Positions 28,929 to 37,208 of a stretch of 64,000 nt of DNA are shown one piece after another (position 1 is the stretch's first letter; each line of letters begins with the position of its first letter). The stretch is from the NCBI GenBank assembly GCA_016874035.1, contig VGVM01000001.1, positions 1 to 64,000 on the forward strand, written 5' to 3'. Below the pieces are notes generated by a model, which was not told the origin of the DNA, searched no databases, and saw only the letters and a program-made list of their open reading frames with translations. The position numbers and the translations under genes are program-made. Source of the DNA: Gemmatimonadota bacterium (GTDB lineage: Bacteria; Gemmatimonadota; Gemmatimonadetes; Gemmatimonadales; Gemmatimonadaceae).

Positions 28929-30022
28929 GTACGCGTTGCCCGACCTGCGGGTCGCTCTACGCTGATGACGCGAAGTTCTGCACGAAGGACGGCGGTCGGC
29001 TCCTGCCGCACGGCGCCGCGACTCCGGTCACGCCGTCGCCGGTCGGCGGTGGCGAACCGCGGGCCACCACGCCGCGCATGGGTGGTCCGACGCCGGGCCC
29101 GGGCAAGGCCGTCATCAACCACGCGAACATGGCCGGCCAGGTGCTCGATGGCCGCTACGCGATCGTGAAGAAGGTGGGCGAAGGCGGCATGAGCTACGTG
29201 TACCTCGCGCATGACGTGAGCTCGAACCAGCGCTACGCCATCAAGATCCTCTCGCCCGCGCTCTCGAGGGACGAGAACTCGATGGCCCGGTTGCGCCGCG
29301 AGGCGTCGCTGGGCATCCGGCTGGCGCACCCCAACGTGTGCAACATCGTCCGGCTCGGGGAAACCGAGGATGGGCTCGTGTACGTGGTGATGCCGTTCGT
29401 CGAGGGCGAGATCCTGGCCGATCGCAATCACCGGATGGGCGTGATTCCGCTCGCGGCCACCGTCGAGTTCATCGTGCAGATCTGCGAGGGGCTGAACGTC
29501 GCGCACGAGCTCAAGATCGTGCACCGCGACCTGAAGCCCGAGAACATCATGGTGTGCAAGCGGGGGGATGGCACGGAGTACGCCGTGGTGATGGACTTCG
29601 GGCTGGCGAAGGAGCGCAAGGCGGGCGGTGAGCTCGAGAAGCTCACCGCGACGGGCATCATCCTCGGCACGCCCGAGTTCATGAGTCCCGAGCAGCTGCG
29701 CGGCAAGCCGCTCGATCCGCGCACGGACATCTACTCGGTGGCGCTGATGATGTACGAGATGCTCACCGGGAAGCTGCCGTTCGAGGGTCGCACGCAGCAG
29801 GAGATGATGATCGCGCGCTTGCGGAACGACCCCATCCCGCTGCGCCAGCGACGGCCGGGCATGGAGTTCCCCGAGGCGATCGAGAAGGTCCTGCTCAAGG
29901 GAATGGCGCGGAACGCGGATGATCGTCACACGACGACGCTGGAGTTCGCCGCGGACCTCAAGGGCGCGATGGCGGGCGGCGGGGGCGGCGGTGGCGTGCT
30001 CGGGCGGATGCTCGGGCGGTAG
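28925..30022 (+). CDS. Serine/threonine protein kinase with N-terminal zinc ribbon
   Basis: CPTCGSLYADDAKFC; KKVGEGGMSYVYLAHD, IVHRDLKPENIMV, VVMDFGLAKE. Confidence 0.95.
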   Translation: MSTRCPTCGSLYADDAKFCTKDGGRLLPHGAATPVTPSPVGGGEPRATTPRMGGPTPGPGKAVINHANMAGQVLDGRYAIVKKVGEGGMSYVYLAHDVSSNQRYAIKILSPALSRDENSMARLRREASLGIRLAHPNVCNIVRLGETEDGLVYVVMPFVEGEILADRNHRMGVIPLAATVEFIVQICEGLNVAHELKIVHRDLKPENIMVCKRGDGTEYAVVMDFGLAKERKAGGELEKLTATGIILGTPEFMSPEQLRGKPLDPRTDIYSVALMMYEMLTGKLPFEGRTQQEMMIARLRNDPIPLRQRRPGMEFPEAIEKVLLKGMARNADDRHTTTLEFAADLKGAMAGGGGGGGVLGRMLGR

Positions 30023-30025
30023 GAA

Positions 30026-31747
30026 GTGCTACGGCGAGTGATGGGTGATGGGTGGTCGGTGGTCGGTCGTGGTGACACCTTCACCGAACACCGAAGACTG
30101 ACCACTTACGTCTCGCGATTGTTGCTCCTCGCCCTCGGCTGGACCTCGCCCGCCACCAGCCAGTCGGCGCGGCCGATCGACATCCTCGAGTACCACTTCC
30201 AGCTCACGCTCCCCGAGGCGGGGAGCACGATTGACGGTCAGGCGCAGATCAGCCTCCGCCGCCTCGCGCGCGGCGGCGCCGCGGACACGCTTCGGCTCGA
30301 CCTGCTGGACCTGACCGTCAAGTCGGTGCGCGTGGGGACGCGCGACGCGGACTTCTCGCACGCGAACGGCGTGATCCGGATTCCGCTTGGCCCGGGCGGG
30401 CCCGATTCGATCGGCGTGACGGTCAGCTACACAGGCGCGGTGAAGGACGGGTTGATCGTCTCGACCGACAGCGCCAAGCGGTGGATGGCGTTCGGCGACA
30501 ACTGGCCGAACCGCGCGCGGCACTGGCTTCCGACGGTCGACCATCCGTCCGACAAGGCGATCGTGACGTGGCGCGTGCTGGCGCCGGCGGACCGCAAGGT
30601 TGTCGCCAACGGCCGGCTGGTGGAAGAAGCGCCTGTGGCGGAGCGGGAGGACCCTGACGGCCACGCGGGCGCGGCTGTCCCGATGCGCTTGACGACGTGG
30701 CGCGAGTCGAATCCGATCCCGACGTACCTGATGGTGATCGCGGCAGCGCCGCTCGTTGAGTTCCCGCTCGGCAACACCGCCTGTGGCTACGGCCCCAACC
30801 GCGGCTGCGTGCCACAGATGGTGTACACACTGCCGGAGCAGCGGCGCATCCTGCCCGGCGCATTCGCCGAAGCGGATTCCGTCGTGACGTTCCTTGGGCG
30901 CACGTTTGGGCCGTTCGGCTATGAGAAGCTTGCGCACCTGCAGAGTTCGACACGCTACGGCGGCATGGAGAACGCGGGCGCGATCTTCTATGCGGACCGG
31001 CTGTTCCGGACCAGCGGCGTGAGCTACGGCCTGCTCGCGCACGAGACGGTGCACCAGTGGTTCGGCGACATGGTGACCGCTCGCGAGTGGTCGCACGTGT
31101 GGCTTTCGGAGGGTTGGGCGACCTACGGCGCGGCGATGTACACGCAGCATTCCCGGGGTGACTCGGCGTTTCGCGCGCAGATGGCGGGCATCCGGAGCCA
31201 GATCCTGAATGCGCCCGTGGTGGCGAGCCGGCCCGTGATCGACACGGTCGAGACGACGCTGACGGCACTGCTCAACACGAACAGCTACCAGAAAGGCGGG
31301 TTCGTCCTGCACATGCTGCGCGAGGAAATCGGCAACGCCGCGTTCCTGCAGGGCGCACGGATCTACCAGGATCGCCATCGCCACGGGACCGCGCTCACGA
31401 ATGACCTGCGGTCAGCGATGGAGCTCGCCGCGGCGAAATCGCTCGCACCGTTCTTCACGCAGTGGCTCACGCGCCCGGGGTTCCCGGAGATCGAGACGCA
31501 GTGGAGGCATGACGCGGCGACCGGCCGCTTCACGCTGACCGTGACGCAGTCCGGCCGGTTCGGGCTGTTCACGTTTCCGCTGACCGTCGAGTTTGCCGAC
31601 GCCACCGGTGCGCCGCATCGTTCCCGCCTGGTCGTGCCGGCCCAACGCGAGAGCGTCTTTACGTTGAGCGCGGGCCTGCGCGCCGCGCCAACGCGCATGC
31701 GTGTGGATCCCGACGTGCAGCTGCTCGCGCGAATCACGGAGAAGTGA
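30026..31747 (+). CDS. M1 family metallo-aminopeptidase, secreted
   Basis: YGGMENAGAIFY exopeptidase motif and HETVHQWFGDMVT...LSEGWATY zinc motif; exact start uncertain because the 5' end is repeat DNA. Confidence 0.9.
   Translation: MLRRVMGDGWSVVGRGDTFTEHRRLTTYVSRLLLLALGWTSPATSQSARPIDILEYHFQLTLPEAGSTIDGQAQISLRRLARGGAADTLRLDLLDLTVKSVRVGTRDADFSHANGVIRIPLGPGGPDSIGVTVSYTGAVKDGLIVSTDSAKRWMAFGDNWPNRARHWLPTVDHPSDKAIVTWRVLAPADRKVVANGRLVEEAPVAEREDPDGHAGAAVPMRLTTWRESNPIPTYLMVIAAAPLVEFPLGNTACGYGPNRGCVPQMVYTLPEQRRILPGAFAEADSVVTFLGRTFGPFGYEKLAHLQSSTRYGGMENAGAIFYADRLFRTSGVSYGLLAHETVHQWFGDMVTAREWSHVWLSEGWATYGAAMYTQHSRGDSAFRAQMAGIRSQILNAPVVASRPVIDTVETTLTALLNTNSYQKGGFVLHMLREEIGNAAFLQGARIYQDRHRHGTALTNDLRSAMELAAAKSLAPFFTQWLTRPGFPEIETQWRHDAATGRFTLTVTQSGRFGLFTFPLTVEFADATGAPHRSRLVVPAQRESVFTLSAGLRAAPTRMRVDPDVQLLARITEK
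30033..30070. repeat. Degenerate heptamer tandem array (GTGATGG/GTGGTCG)
   Basis: GA GTGATGG GTGATGG GTGGTCG GTGGTCG GTCGTGG, followed by a diverged reverse-complement arm GACTGACCACTTAC near 30100. Confidence 0.75.
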
Positions 31748-32688
31748 TCGCGCGGACTGGCATGGCGGTACTGGTCGGCGTCGCGGTACTGGTTGCGTCC
31801 GTGCCGGCCGCCGCGCAGCAGCGAGGTCGCCCCGAGCCGTCGCCGGCGGAGTTCGCGATCGCGACAGGCCGGTTCGCCGAAGCCGAGGCGGCGCTCTTCG
31901 CTGCGGTGAGCGCTGCGCCGCGCGAGCCATCGGCCCGCGGTGCACTTGGCGCCTTCCTGGCCGCGCGCGGGCGGTTTCTCGTTGGCACCGTGCTGCTCGA
32001 TGAGGCCGTTCGATTCGGCGCGGATACGGCGACCGTCCAGTCGCGCCAACTGGAGATCTTCCGGTGGGCCGGCGAGTTCGGGCGGGCGGCCGCACTCCCG
32101 GCGGCGCGCATGAGCGGTGCGGAGCGGGAAGCGTTCCAGCGGTCGGGGTTGGCAGCGGTTTCCGGTGCGCGGCTGGTCACGGTCCCGCTTCGCCCGAACG
32201 AGCTCGCGGGGCTCGGGCGCATCCGGATCGGCATCGGCGACGTGGAACTGGACGCGGACATTGACCCTTCGCTGCCGGGGCTCTTCCTCCCCTCGACGCT
32301 GGAAATCGCGACGGCGGTCGAGCCGACGGGAGCGAGCGGTGATACCACGTTCGCCGTCGCGCAGTGGCTCAAGTTCGGTGGGCTGCGCCTCGGCCCGGTT
32401 CCGGTCGCGCTCATCCCCGGGAGGGCCGTGGCCCGGATCGGGTTGAACCTCCTCGGCCGGCTGACCCCGACGTTCGGATCCGGCGAGCTGACGCTGCGCG
32501 CTGATCCGCCGAGCGTGGCCGCGGGCGAGTCGTGGCCCGTCATGCTGATGTTTCCGGGGATAACCCTGGTGCCCGGTACCGGCGCAGCCCCCGTGATGCT
32601 GCATCAGGCGGCCGGGCGGGCGGTGCTGCGCGGGCGCGAGTGGACACTCGACCTTTCTAAAGGCGAAATCGCCGTGACGCCCCGTTAG
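31744..32688 (+). CDS. Secreted protein with TPR-like N-terminus and degenerate retropepsin-like C-terminus
   Basis: ATGA overlap with the M1 gene; FAEAEAALFAAVSAAPREPSARGALGAFLAARG (TPR-like); VELDADIDPSLPGLFLPSTL...GGLRLGPVPVALIP...IGLNLLGRLTPTFGSGELTLR (aspartyl-protease-like layout). Confidence 0.5.
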   Translation: MIARTGMAVLVGVAVLVASVPAAAQQRGRPEPSPAEFAIATGRFAEAEAALFAAVSAAPREPSARGALGAFLAARGRFLVGTVLLDEAVRFGADTATVQSRQLEIFRWAGEFGRAAALPAARMSGAEREAFQRSGLAAVSGARLVTVPLRPNELAGLGRIRIGIGDVELDADIDPSLPGLFLPSTLEIATAVEPTGASGDTTFAVAQWLKFGGLRLGPVPVALIPGRAVARIGLNLLGRLTPTFGSGELTLRADPPSVAAGESWPVMLMFPGITLVPGTGAAPVMLHQAAGRAVLRGREWTLDLSKGEIAVTPR

Positions 32689-32703
32689 TTTTCGGGCACC
32701 ACA

Positions 32704-33873
32704 ATGCACCTGCTAGTACTTGGCGCGGGCCTTCAGGGCGCCGCCTGCGCATACGATCTCCTCCAGCAGTCCTCGCTGACGCGTGTGACGCGCGTGACGC
32801 TCGCGGACCATGACCTTGCCAAGGCGCCTGCCTTCCTCGACCGCTGCAAGTCGGACCCGCGGCTGACGCTGTTGCCGCTGGATGCGCGCGACCACGCGGC
32901 TGTTCGCGCCGCCATGGACGGTGTGCAGGCGGTCATGTGTGCGCTGCCGTACTACTTCAACCTCCCGATGACGCAGCTCGCGATCGAGGCGGGCGCGCAT
33001 TTCTCGGACCTTGGCGGCAACACGCAAATCGTCATGGACCAGAAGGCGCTCGATGCCGCGGCCCGCGCGAAGGGTGTGAGCGTCGTGCCCGACTGCGGAC
33101 TGGCGCCCGGCATGGTCAATGTGCTGGCGCAGATGGGGATTGCCCGCTGCGACTCCGTTGAGAGCGTTCGCATCTATGTGGGCGGGCTTCCGCAGCAGCC
33201 CACTGGCGTGCTCAAGTACCAAGTGGTGTACTCACTTGAAGGTGTGCTCGACTACTACACGACGCAGTCGTGGGTTGTGCGCGACGGCAAGCAGACGCAA
33301 GTCACGGCGCTGTCGGAGGTCGAGCCGGTCACGTTCGACGCGCCGGTCGGCACGCTGGAGGCGTTCCATACGGCCGGCGGCCTTTCGACGATGGCCTTCC
33401 GGTACGAAGGGAAGATCCCGTCCATGGAGTACAAGACGTTGCGCTACCCAGGGCACGCACAGCTGATGTCCGCGATCCGTGAACTCGGATTCCTGGATTC
33501 GGAGCCGGTGGAGGTGAAGGGCCAGTCCGTGGTGCCGCGCGATGTGACGATCGCCGTGATGAAGCCCCGACTCACGAAACCGCAGGGGAAGGACCTGGTC
33601 GCGCTTCGAGTTGTCGTGAAGGGAGTCTCAGGCGGGAAGCCGGTCCGCCATGAGTGGGAGCTCGTGGACCGTTACGATGAAGCGCGTGGGATCAGCGCGA
33701 TGGAGCGCACGACGGGATACTCGCTGGCGATCACCGGGCTTATGCAGGTTGGGGGAGAGATCGGCGCGGGGGTGAGTACGCCGGATGAAGCCGTGCCGGG
33801 GGACTCGTATGTGGGGGAACTGGCGAAGCGTGGGGTCGCGATACGTTATTCCGCGAGTCCCGCAACTGGCTGA
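32704..33873 (+). CDS. Saccharopine dehydrogenase / lysine dehydrogenase-like oxidoreductase
   Basis: VLGAGLQGAACAYDLL Rossmann motif; CALPYYFNLPMTQLAIEAGAHFSDLGGN; PDCGLAPGMVNVLA. Confidence 0.88.
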   Translation: MHLLVLGAGLQGAACAYDLLQQSSLTRVTRVTLADHDLAKAPAFLDRCKSDPRLTLLPLDARDHAAVRAAMDGVQAVMCALPYYFNLPMTQLAIEAGAHFSDLGGNTQIVMDQKALDAAARAKGVSVVPDCGLAPGMVNVLAQMGIARCDSVESVRIYVGGLPQQPTGVLKYQVVYSLEGVLDYYTTQSWVVRDGKQTQVTALSEVEPVTFDAPVGTLEAFHTAGGLSTMAFRYEGKIPSMEYKTLRYPGHAQLMSAIRELGFLDSEPVEVKGQSVVPRDVTIAVMKPRLTKPQGKDLVALRVVVKGVSGGKPVRHEWELVDRYDEARGISAMERTTGYSLAITGLMQVGGEIGAGVSTPDEAVPGDSYVGELAKRGVAIRYSASPATG

Positions 33874-34050
33874 GCAGGGAAAGGGCGGAAACGACGGATA
33901 ACTGCGGATACTGCAACTACAAATTCTTGGGAACTGCAACGGCAACGACAGGCGCCGGTCGAAGCGTCACCGCTCCTTTCGGCTCGCGGTTAGTTCCCCC
34001 AGTATTTCGTCGTTTCCGCAGTGATCAGTAGTCTCCGCAGTTTCCCTGCT
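33873..34050. repeat. Palindromic intergenic repeat, copy B (AGCAGGGAAA family)
   Basis: Perfect 10-bp terminal inverted repeats AGCAGGGAAA...TTTCCCTGCT; internal TTCTTGGGAACTGCAACGGCAACGAC...GGTTAGTTCCCCCAGTATTTCGTCGTTTCCGCAGTGATCAG. Confidence 0.92.
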
Positions 34051-34210
34051 AGTGCAGGGGAAGGGCGGATACTCCAACTGCAAATTCTTGGGAACTGCGA
34101 CGGCAACGACCGCGCCTGTCGAAGCGTCCCCGGCCCTTTCCGCCCAGGGTTAGTTCCCCCTGTATTTCGTCGTATCCGCAGTGATCAGCAGTTTCCGCCG
34201 TTTCCCTGCT
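34051..34210. repeat. Palindromic intergenic repeat, copy C, adjacent to copy B
   Basis: AGTGCAGGGGAAGGGCGGATAC...AAATTCTTGGGAACTGCGACGGCAACGACCGCGCCTGTCGAAGCGTCCC...GGTTAGTTCCCCCTGTATTTCGTCGTATCCGCAGTGATCAGCAGTTTCCGCCGTTTCCCTGCT; clearly homologous to copy B. Confidence 0.92.
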
Positions 34211-34231
34211 ACGGCAGTTGCAGTATCGCGG

Positions 34232-35728
34232 TTAGCGGCTGAACCCGGCCAAAGTGACGCCGATCTTATCGATCGCGTCGCGGGCGATCCATCGGCTCCG
34301 CCCATTGTAGATCAAGGCGAACGCGAGCTCTTCACCGTTCGCCGCGGTCACGTACCCGCCGAGCGACGTCACGTCGTTCGTCGTCCCGGTCTTCGCGCGG
34401 AGGTTGCCCGCCGCAATCGTCCTGCGCATCCGTCGCGCGAGCGTCTCGGTCTTCCCGGCCACGGGCAACGAGTTCTCGAGCACCGTGCCCCAGCTTGCCT
34501 GCTTCGCGTAATCGAGCAGGTGCACCATCGAGCGCGGGGTCACGCGATCGAGCGTCGAGAGCCCGCTGCCATCGGCCGCGAACACGGCCTCTCGTTCCAC
34601 CTGGGCCTTGGCTTGCAGGAAATCGCGCAACAACGAGTTCGACGCCTCCGCGGTCCCGCCATCCCCATACATCCGCCCCACATTCCGGAACAGCAGCTCG
34701 GCGAAGTGATTGTTGCTCTCGCCATTCATCTCCGCGACGAGTTCGGTCATTGGCGGCGAGGCCAGCGTGGTCACCAGCGTTGCCGCCTCGTTCGACGCGC
34801 CGACGCGCATGGGACCGTTCACCTTGATGCCTTCCGCGATCAGCGCTGAGCGGAGCGCGCCGAGCGCAAAGAGCTCTGGATTCTCAACGACGAGCTTGTA
34901 GTCCCGCTCGCGGCTCATCGCGCCGATCCACCCCGTAATCCGAATGCGGCCGATCGCCGAGTCCTGGAGTACCTGGATACGGGCGCCGCGGCTGCCGGCG
35001 ACCACACGCACGGTATTGACCACGTCAATGCCGCTGACCGCAGGGCGGAAGTGGACCGCCGCCTTGCCGGCCTCAGGATGGACGAGCACCATGATCTGGT
35101 TCTCGTTGAACGAGAGCGCCGAGACCCGCGCCGCGTATGAGGCGTGCAGGTAGCGGCGGCGCCAGCCGTCGGGAACCTTGCCGTCGGCGAAGCCCGTGGC
35201 GTCACCGACCAGTGCACCGTTGACCTGCGTGATGCCGGCGTCCGCGACCGAACGCGCGAGCCGCGCTATCGGTGACGGGCCGTCGTTGCGCGGGGCGGGT
35301 CCGCCGAGTGTCGGGTCGCCGGCGCCGCGAAGCACGAGGTCGCCGTCCAGCGTGCCGTCGGTGCGCAGCGTGCCGGTGCGCGAAAGCTGCGTCTCGAATC
35401 GTCCGTTCGGACCGAAGTGCTCGAGCGCCAGTGCCGCGGTATAGAGCTTCATCGTGGATGCCGGGAGGAGCAGGCGATCCGCGTTCGTCCCGAACAGCGT
35501 GTCCTTCCCCGTCAGCGAGACCACCATCACGCCCCAGGTGCCCGCGTTCTTCGTGCGGGCGATGGCGGTGCGAATCTGCACGCCGAGCTCGGCGCGGGCG
35601 GCCTCGCGGCGGGCCATTGCGGCCGGGGCGGCAAAGACGTCGAAGTTCCTGACCGGGAACTGCGCGAGGACGGCGCTTGGCGCGGCGACCATGGCCGCGA
35701 TCACGGCGGTCGCACACGAGCGAATCAT
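34232..35728 (-). CDS. dacB: D-alanyl-D-alanine carboxypeptidase/endopeptidase (PBP4, S13 family)
   Basis: LLLPASTMKLYTAALALEHFGP (SxxK), MNGESNNHFAELL (SxN), LRAKTGTTNDVTSLGGYV (KTG); start set at MIRSCATAVIAAM. Confidence 0.93.
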   Translation of the reverse strand: MIRSCATAVIAAMVAAPSAVLAQFPVRNFDVFAAPAAMARREAARAELGVQIRTAIARTKNAGTWGVMVVSLTGKDTLFGTNADRLLLPASTMKLYTAALALEHFGPNGRFETQLSRTGTLRTDGTLDGDLVLRGAGDPTLGGPAPRNDGPSPIARLARSVADAGITQVNGALVGDATGFADGKVPDGWRRRYLHASYAARVSALSFNENQIMVLVHPEAGKAAVHFRPAVSGIDVVNTVRVVAGSRGARIQVLQDSAIGRIRITGWIGAMSRERDYKLVVENPELFALGALRSALIAEGIKVNGPMRVGASNEAATLVTTLASPPMTELVAEMNGESNNHFAELLFRNVGRMYGDGGTAEASNSLLRDFLQAKAQVEREAVFAADGSGLSTLDRVTPRSMVHLLDYAKQASWGTVLENSLPVAGKTETLARRMRRTIAAGNLRAKTGTTNDVTSLGGYVTAANGEELAFALIYNGRSRWIARDAIDKIGVTLAGFSR

Positions 35729-35780
35729 CGCAGTTCTGGTCCGGCGGGATCGCACCAAGGGCTGCCTCGGGGTGCCTCGT

Positions 35781-35807
35781 TGTGGGAGCAGGGCTGGCGC
35801 CAGCCCC
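35781..35807. repeat. REP-like palindrome
   Basis: TGTGGGAGCAGGGCTGGCGCCAGCCCC containing the perfect 16-bp palindrome GGGCTGGCGCCAGCCC between minus-strand genes. Confidence 0.5.
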
Positions 35808-35884
35808 AATACTTAATAGAAGGACGACCGCCGACCGCTATTGGGCACACGCGAGGCCTTCCGGGTTGCCGGTCGGCCGCGGTC

Positions 35885-37120
35885 CTACACCTTCAGCACG
35901 ACGCCCCGTTTCCAGAGTGCCCAGAGGATGCCGTACCAGAGCAGCACGAAGCTCAGCGCGAAGGCCAGCGACGCATCCCGCGGCGAGAGCCACGACGCGT
36001 AGTACGTCTGGTAGATCGCGGACTGGATCGCGACCTGCTTGCCGTCCACATCCACCTTCCAGAGCGAATAGATCAACCGCGCCATCATCCCGGAACCCAC
36101 GAATGCGATCATCGGATTGGTGCCATAGATCACCAGGGGCCTCGCCCAGCGCGTCGCGCCCACGGAATCCGTGAGCCAGGTGATCGTGCCGAGCGTGACG
36201 CACGCCATACCGGCGGTGAAAAGCACGTACGAACTGGTCCAGAGCGACTTGTTGATCGGGAAGGACCAGTGCCACATGAGACCCGCGACCATCGCAAGTG
36301 CGCCGGCCGCAAAGAGTCCGCTGAGCCGTTCCGCGAGTGGGCGTGCGGTGCCGAGCCAGCGTCCGGCCATGACGCCGAGCATGGCGGTCGCGATCGCGGG
36401 GAGCGTCGATAGCACGCCCTCGGGGTCCCAGGTCTTCGACTGCGACCAGAGGTGGCCTTCGAGGAAGAGGCGGTCGGTCCAGGCCGCGAGCGTTCGCGAC
36501 GGCGCGGTAAGCAGGTTTGCGCCGATCCCGCCGTCCGCGCCCGGCACGGGGACCAGCGTCATCGCGAACCAATAGCCGTAGAGCAGCGTGACGACGATGA
36601 GCACCTGCTGCTTCAGCGTCGTGCGGAGCGTGAGGAGCGCGGCGAAGGCATAGGCGACGCCGATGCGTTGCAGGACCCCGGGAATCCGGATGTTGGTGAA
36701 CCGCGTGATCGGCGTCCACGGGAACGACGCGAGCAAGAGGCCGAAGATCACGATCAGCGCCGCGCGCTTGATGATCTGCGCGCGGATCGCGGCGTCATCG
36801 TCGCCGCGCGCTCGACGCGCGGACAGCGAGAGGTGCGTCGTGATGCCGACGATGAACAGGAAGTACGGGAAGATCAGGTCCGTGGGCGTCCACCCGTGCC
36901 ACGGCGCGTGCGCGAGCGGTGGGTAGATGGCGCTCCAGGTGCCCGGGTTGTTGACGAGGAGCATCCCTGCGACCGTGAGCCCGCGGAACGCGTCCACGGA
37001 GATGAGGCGGGTCGGGGCGGCGGGCGCGGCACCGCCGGCCTGCAACACCGGATCGAGCAGCGGAGCCGTGCGGGTCGCGGTTGCGGTCTGCATCGCGGGC
37101 GCGCGATCCGGATTGGCCAT
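35885..37120 (-). CDS. DUF5009 / heparan-alpha-glucosaminide N-acetyltransferase-like membrane protein
   Basis: RLISVDAFRGLTVAGMLLVNNPGTWSAIYPPLAHAPWHGWTPTDLIFPYFLFIVGI is diagnostic of the family. Confidence 0.92.
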   Translation of the reverse strand: MANPDRAPAMQTATATRTAPLLDPVLQAGGAAPAAPTRLISVDAFRGLTVAGMLLVNNPGTWSAIYPPLAHAPWHGWTPTDLIFPYFLFIVGITTHLSLSARRARGDDDAAIRAQIIKRAALIVIFGLLLASFPWTPITRFTNIRIPGVLQRIGVAYAFAALLTLRTTLKQQVLIVVTLLYGYWFAMTLVPVPGADGGIGANLLTAPSRTLAAWTDRLFLEGHLWSQSKTWDPEGVLSTLPAIATAMLGVMAGRWLGTARPLAERLSGLFAAGALAMVAGLMWHWSFPINKSLWTSSYVLFTAGMACVTLGTITWLTDSVGATRWARPLVIYGTNPMIAFVGSGMMARLIYSLWKVDVDGKQVAIQSAIYQTYYASWLSPRDASLAFALSFVLLWYGILWALWKRGVVLKV

Positions 37121-37208
37121 GCTCGGGAATCTATCGGGTACAGCTGTCCAAGGCCGTCCAGCAGGAGCGAATCGGGCAGGCGTTCGAAGCGTCGCATATG
37201 CTTCCCCC

